Source of the DNA: Sphingomonadales bacterium
GTDB taxonomy: Bacteria > Pseudomonadota > Alphaproteobacteria > Sphingomonadales > Sphingomonadaceae
Direction: 5' to 3'
DNA length: 64,000 bases
Assembly (NCBI GenBank): GCA_025362295.1
Contig: JANYGX010000019.1
Location: 1 to 64,000 of the forward strand
The notes beneath the pieces are model-generated. The model was not told the origin of the DNA and made no database searches. It saw only the letters and a program-made list of their open reading frames with translations. The translations under genes were made by a program, and so were the position numbers. Positions 60,642 through 64,000 of this stretch are shown here, one piece after another (the stretch's first letter is position 1; every line of letters starts with the position of its first letter).

Positions 60642-61757
60642 ATGATGATCGACACAAGTTTGGAGCAGGATATAACAGAGATAGTTGCAGTGGGCACTGT
60701 TTTGGCACCGCTCGACAGCGCTAGCGTTTCGCCTCGCCATGCACTCACTGAGTGTCGCAATTGCAACGCCAACATCAACGGTCCCTACTGCCACAGCTGC
60801 GGGCAAAAAGCGGCTCACCTGCATAAACCGATCTGGGAGCTGGCTGAGGACATGCTGCATTCCGTGTTGCACTGGGATGGGAGGCTTGGCCTGACCTTGC
60901 GTCAGCTGTTCTTGCGACCCGGCAGAATGACCCTGGATTGGGTGAACGGTCAGCAAGTGCGCTATGTGCCGCCTATCCGACTATTCATTTTTATTTCGCT
61001 GTTGCTGGTGGCTGTGCTGGCGTTCAGCGATGTGGCCCTTGTACGTGTCAACAGCACTGTCTCACCCATCGATCAAACACCGATGAATTGCATGATTGAT
61101 GCCTGGCATAAAAACGTAAAGCTGATGGACTATGATTGTGTGGATGAAAATGATCAAACGAAAAAAATAAAGACAATAAATATTAATGGCACTAATACCG
61201 AGTTATTCTTTCTGTCACTTATTCCCAAACAATTACCGCTCAATAATCTGATTGAAGACTCTGATATCAAAACTAAAAATGAAGATAAAAAAAGTATAGA
61301 TTTTGTAAAAAAAGTTCAGGAAATCGTTAACGAGATCAATCGCAATCCAAAAGTTGCCAATGATTTGATCAGCCATTCCATTACCCGATTTATGATTATT
61401 GCGGTGCCATTAATGGCAATAATTCTCAAATTATTTTATATTCGCCGGAAAAAATATCTTGTTGAGCACATCCTGTTTTCACTTCACGTGCACACGTTCT
61501 TTTTTCTGGGTCTGCTGATTTGCCTTGTTCTGGCATGGATATCACGCGGGATAATTGGCGGTGGTCAGCTACTTGGCATATTGTGGTTTATATACAGCCT
61601 TCATTTCTTGTTTGCTCAAAAGAAATTTTATGCGCAAGGGTGGACAAGAACTATCCTTAAATCTGTGGTGATTACGGGATTATACATATTGGGCCTGATT
61701 ACGTCGGCAACTCTTGCCATTATGCTCAGTATTGGCAAATTGAACATTGAATTTTGA
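60642..61757 (+). CDS. DUF3667 membrane protein with zinc ribbon
   Basis: A 371-residue protein. The DUF3667 hallmark is CRNCNANINGPYCHSCGQKA, a four-cysteine zinc-ribbon, followed by DMLHSVLHWDGRLGLTLRQL and LRPGRMTLDWVNGQQVRYVPPIR (split as LRPGRMTLDWVNG and QQVRYVPPIR), then membrane helices at about residues 107-130, 245-265, 272-300 and 305-365. Between the first and second helices lies a polar loop of about 110 residues. Function unknown. It starts with ATG-ATG at 60642. Confidence 0.85.
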   Translation: MMIDTSLEQDITEIVAVGTVLAPLDSASVSPRHALTECRNCNANINGPYCHSCGQKAAHLHKPIWELAEDMLHSVLHWDGRLGLTLRQLFLRPGRMTLDWVNGQQVRYVPPIRLFIFISLLLVAVLAFSDVALVRVNSTVSPIDQTPMNCMIDAWHKNVKLMDYDCVDENDQTKKIKTININGTNTELFFLSLIPKQLPLNNLIEDSDIKTKNEDKKSIDFVKKVQEIVNEINRNPKVANDLISHSITRFMIIAVPLMAIILKLFYIRRKKYLVEHILFSLHVHTFFFLGLLICLVLAWISRGIIGGGQLLGILWFIYSLHFLFAQKKFYAQGWTRTILKSVVITGLYILGLITSATLAIMLSIGKLNIEF

Positions 61758-61768
61758 AGGTATCACAC

Positions 61769-62980
61769 TTGAAATCACCTATAGGTTTTAGGGAATTTGT
61801 TGCACTTATGGCGGCCATCATGGCGTTGGTCGCACTGGCGATTGATAGCATGCTGCCAGCGCTCCCCGCCATAGGCCAAAGCCTTGGCGTGCTTACCGAA
61901 AATAATCGTCAATTTGTCATCACAAGCTTCCTGTTCGGATTCGGGGTTGCCCAGCTGATAATTGGCACACTATCGGATCGCTTTGGTCGTCGCGGGCTTA
62001 TGGTTGCATCACTGATAAGTTTTGTCATTGTCAGTGTCATTGCCATGCTCGCAACAAGCTATCCGATTTTGATTGCTGCACGCATAGCCCAAGGCGCATC
62101 AGCGGCCGGTGGGCGGGTGCTGGTAACATCGATTGTGCGTGATCTTTACGCTGGCCGCACGATGGCGCGAGTGATGAGCCTTGCCCAAATGCTATTTCTG
62201 GCAGCGCCTGTTGTTGCGCCCTCCATTGGGCAAGGCATCTTATTTGTGGCATCATGGCGCTGGATATTTGCTTTGATCGGCTTGATAGGTGGTGTGGTTT
62301 TGATCTGGGTTGTACTCCGTCTGCCAGAAACCCTTGCTCAAGGGCAGCGACAATCATTAAATATAAAACATCTGCGCCAGAATTTTCGTCGTGTGATGAC
62401 CGAGCGGCAATCGCTTGGCTACACTCTTGCAAGTACATTGTTGGTGGGTGCGCTGTATGGATTTCTGGGCTCGATACAGCAAATTTTTCAGCATGTGTTT
62501 TTACACCCTGCATGGCTGGCGCCGGTTTTTGCCTTGATGGCCATCAGTATGGCTGTCGGATCCTACTTCAATTCAAGTATTGTCGAATCTGTTGGTATGC
62601 GCAAAATCAGCCATGCCGCCTTGTTGGGCTTTATTGTTTTCAGTGGCGCACATGCAGCATTGGCTATGGTTTCCAATGAAACAGTGCTGCGCTTTGCCTT
62701 ACTGCAAACTGCCATGATGGTGTGCTTCATTCTGGCGGCTGGAAATTTTAGCGCCATGGCAATGGAAAACCTCGGTGCAATGGCTGGCACAGCCAGTTCT
62801 TGCCAGGGGTTTTTGATCAGCATGGGCTCCGTTTTACTCGGCATTATTATTGGCCAATCTTTCAACAACACTGTGGTGCCGCTGTATCTTGGCTGCGCGC
62901 TATGCAGTGCGCTTGCCCTTGTGATTGTGATTATTACCGAGCGTGGCAGATTGTTTGTGCCACATCACGAAAGAGCTTGA
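61769..62980 (+). CDS. MFS drug-resistance transporter, Bcr/CflA type
   Basis: A 403-residue inner-membrane transporter with about 12 hydrophobic helices. The first helix contains the DHA1 pattern LAIDSMLPALPAIGQSL, and the loop GTLSDRFGRRGLMVASL is the MFS motif A. Start is TTG 61769 (AAGG at the right spacing) or TTG 61754, which would overlap the DUF3667 stop. Bcr/CflA proteins export bicyclomycin, chloramphenicol, or amino-acid derivatives; the substrate is not predictable. It is close behind the DUF3667 gene. Confidence 0.9.
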   Translation: MKSPIGFREFVALMAAIMALVALAIDSMLPALPAIGQSLGVLTENNRQFVITSFLFGFGVAQLIIGTLSDRFGRRGLMVASLISFVIVSVIAMLATSYPILIAARIAQGASAAGGRVLVTSIVRDLYAGRTMARVMSLAQMLFLAAPVVAPSIGQGILFVASWRWIFALIGLIGGVVLIWVVLRLPETLAQGQRQSLNIKHLRQNFRRVMTERQSLGYTLASTLLVGALYGFLGSIQQIFQHVFLHPAWLAPVFALMAISMAVGSYFNSSIVESVGMRKISHAALLGFIVFSGAHAALAMVSNETVLRFALLQTAMMVCFILAAGNFSAMAMENLGAMAGTASSCQGFLISMGSVLLGIIIGQSFNNTVVPLYLGCALCSALALVIVIITERGRLFVPHHERA

Positions 62981-62994
62981 TAAAAAAATTTTGT

Positions 62995-63348
62995 TCACCT
63001 CTCCAATACATTCTCAACATGGGTTGGAAATCTCCCCGGCACAACCAGCACAGCGTCTACGCGCAGCGTACATTCTGATTTTTTGTCAAATTTTTGCGGT
63101 AATTGCAGGGCGGCTTGCCTTACACGCCGCAGGTTTTGCGCTGTCAGCACAGCTTGCGCCTCCGCAAATGTTCGTCTGGCTTTTACTTCGACTGCCACAA
63201 GTGCATGACCCCGCTTGACCACCAAATCAATCTCACCAAACGCCGTTTTATGGCGGCGTGCAAGAATGCTGTAACCCTTGAATTGCAGCCAAAGTGCCGC
63301 AAAATTTTCAGCACGCCGACCCCAGGTTTCTGACGCTTTGCGACTCAT
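62995..63348 (-). CDS. YraN/UPF0102 nuclease-fold protein
   Basis: A 117-residue protein with the restriction-endonuclease-like fold of UPF0102: GRRAENFAALWLQFKGYSIL, then TAFGEIDLVVKRGHALVAVEVKAR, whose GEIDLV and VEVKAR hold the putative metal-binding acidic residues. The start MSRKASETWGRRAE is typical. Its coding start overlaps the rsmI stop by four bases; rsmI-yraN adjacency is widespread in proteobacteria. Function is not established. Confidence 0.92.
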   Translation of the reverse strand: MSRKASETWGRRAENFAALWLQFKGYSILARRHKTAFGEIDLVVKRGHALVAVEVKARRTFAEAQAVLTAQNLRRVRQAALQLPQKFDKKSECTLRVDAVLVVPGRFPTHVENVLER

Positions 63349-64000
63349 GCACTCAGGCTTAGGGCGCGCGCATAAACCTGCTTGCGCGGCAATCCTGTGG
63401 CTGCCGTCACATTGGCAACGGCTGCTTTTAGGCTCATGCTGGCAAGCGCTTTGGTAAGCAGGGCGTCAACATCGATAACATCAGCAACATACTCAGCATC
63501 AGGTGGGCCAATCACCAGAACAATTTCCCCGCGCGCCGGCGTCTTTTTATATTGCGTTGCAAGAGCGCTCAATCGGCCACCACACACTTCCTCGTAGAGC
63601 TTGGTGATCTCGCGTACGACGCGTGCCTCACGGTCGCCAAGGCCTTCCGCCAAAACCTGCAACACAGCCACCAGACGCGGTGCCGTTTCAAACAGCACCA
63701 GCGTTGCAGGAATATTGGCAAGCGCTGCAATGGCAACCTTTCGCGCTGCAATTTTGGTAGGCAGAAATCCACCAAAATAAAATGTATCTGTTGGCAGGCC
63801 TGCAAGTGTTAGGGCGGCTATAACCGAACATGCCCCCGGCGCCGTGGTTACCGTCAACCCCAAAGCACGCGCTTCCCGCACCAGTTTAAAGCCGGGATCG
63901 GATATGAGCGGTGTGCCAGCATCGCTCACCAACGCGACTGCCTCGCTGGCAGCACGCGCCAGCAGGTAAGGCCGCATCTGCTCGGCATTATGATCGTGAT
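63345..64000 (-). CDS. rsmI: 16S rRNA (C1402) 2'-O-methyltransferase, 5' part beyond window
   Basis: Partial gene running off the window; about 218 residues are seen, about 70 N-terminal residues are missing. The visible part starts HDHNAEQMRPYLLARAA and includes SDAGTPLISDPGFKLVREA, APGACSVIAALTLAGLPTD, and FGGFLPTKIAARK, all typical of the RsmI tetrapyrrole-methylase fold. It modifies C1402 of 16S rRNA at the decoding centre. The stop overlaps the yraN start. Confidence 0.95.
   Translation of the reverse strand, partial: HDHNAEQMRPYLLARAASEAVALVSDAGTPLISDPGFKLVREARALGLTVTTAPGACSVIAALTLAGLPTDTFYFGGFLPTKIAARKVAIAALANIPATLVLFETAPRLVAVLQVLAEGLGDREARVVREITKLYEEVCGGRLSALATQYKKTPARGEIVLVIGPPDAEYVADVIDVDALLTKALASMSLKAAVANVTAATGLPRKQVYARALSLSA

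Overview
The window reads as a chromosomal segment of an alphaproteobacterium that I cannot place to genus. Lineage evidence: an flbT-flaF pair, DUF1244 and DUF4167 proteins, a YdcH/DUF465 protein, the hisS-prfA-prmC-DUF4167 order, alphaproteobacterial-type mreBCD-mrdA, and a leader resembling the speF RNA motif before an ornithine decarboxylase. Several genes begin with GTG or TTG. The first 35 kb looks moderately GC-rich; the stretch from about 36 to 51 kb is visibly more AT-rich. No tRNA, rRNA, CRISPR array, prophage or insertion sequence was recognised.

Layout. 0-3 kb: acpP, fabF and mltG (fatty-acid and peptidoglycan housekeeping). 3-4 kb: a Phd/PIN toxin-antitoxin pair with a ribbon-helix-helix gene. 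4-9 kb: pyruvate kinase, a DUF1244 protein, and a divergent outer-membrane pair made of a Slam-like translocator and a TbpB-like surface lipoprotein, separated by hairpin repeats that run into the Slam signal-peptide codons. 9-13.4 kb: mreB, mreC, mreD and mrdA (rod shape), without rodA. 14-22 kb: M13 and M28 peptidases flanking an orphan flbT-flaF pair, then aguA-aguB (agmatine to putrescine) and a serine hydrolase. 22-25.8 kb: type 5 uracil-DNA glycosylase, a lone PemK-like toxin, a newly noticed pseudogene, folK and a SulP transporter. 26-31.5 kb: a large GH74-like secreted beta-propeller, an M2 peptidase and a CitE-like lyase. 31.7-38.5 kb: cspA, DUF2141, ppx, rlmE, an orphan 2Fe-2S subunit, a dienoyl-CoA isomerase-like gene, an atypical SDR and a HerA-type ATPase. 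38.4-45.2 kb: a five-gene peptide ABC transporter with two tandem binding lipoproteins. 45.3-51 kb: cysteine synthase, DUF4340, YdcH, a LapG-like peptidase, a nitroreductase, and a PEP-CTERM protein behind a near-perfect sigma-54 promoter. 51-54 kb: ornithine decarboxylase under a predicted pseudoknot leader and a deoxyhypusine-synthase-like enzyme. 54.8-64 kb: carA, hisS, prfA, prmC, DUF4167, DUF3667, an MFS exporter, yraN and a partial rsmI.

How it fits together. Two putrescine routes (agmatine by AguA/AguB, ornithine by ODC) and a DHS-family aminobutyltransferase suggest homospermidine- or spermidine-type polyamine synthesis. Three secreted metallopeptidases, a secreted serine hydrolase and a peptide importer point to a peptide-scavenging life. 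The most notable non-coding signals are the ODC pseudoknot leader (51166-51222), the sigma-54 promoter of the PEP-CTERM gene (49378-49393), and a perfect hairpin that buries the ribosome-binding site of flbT (16245-16278).
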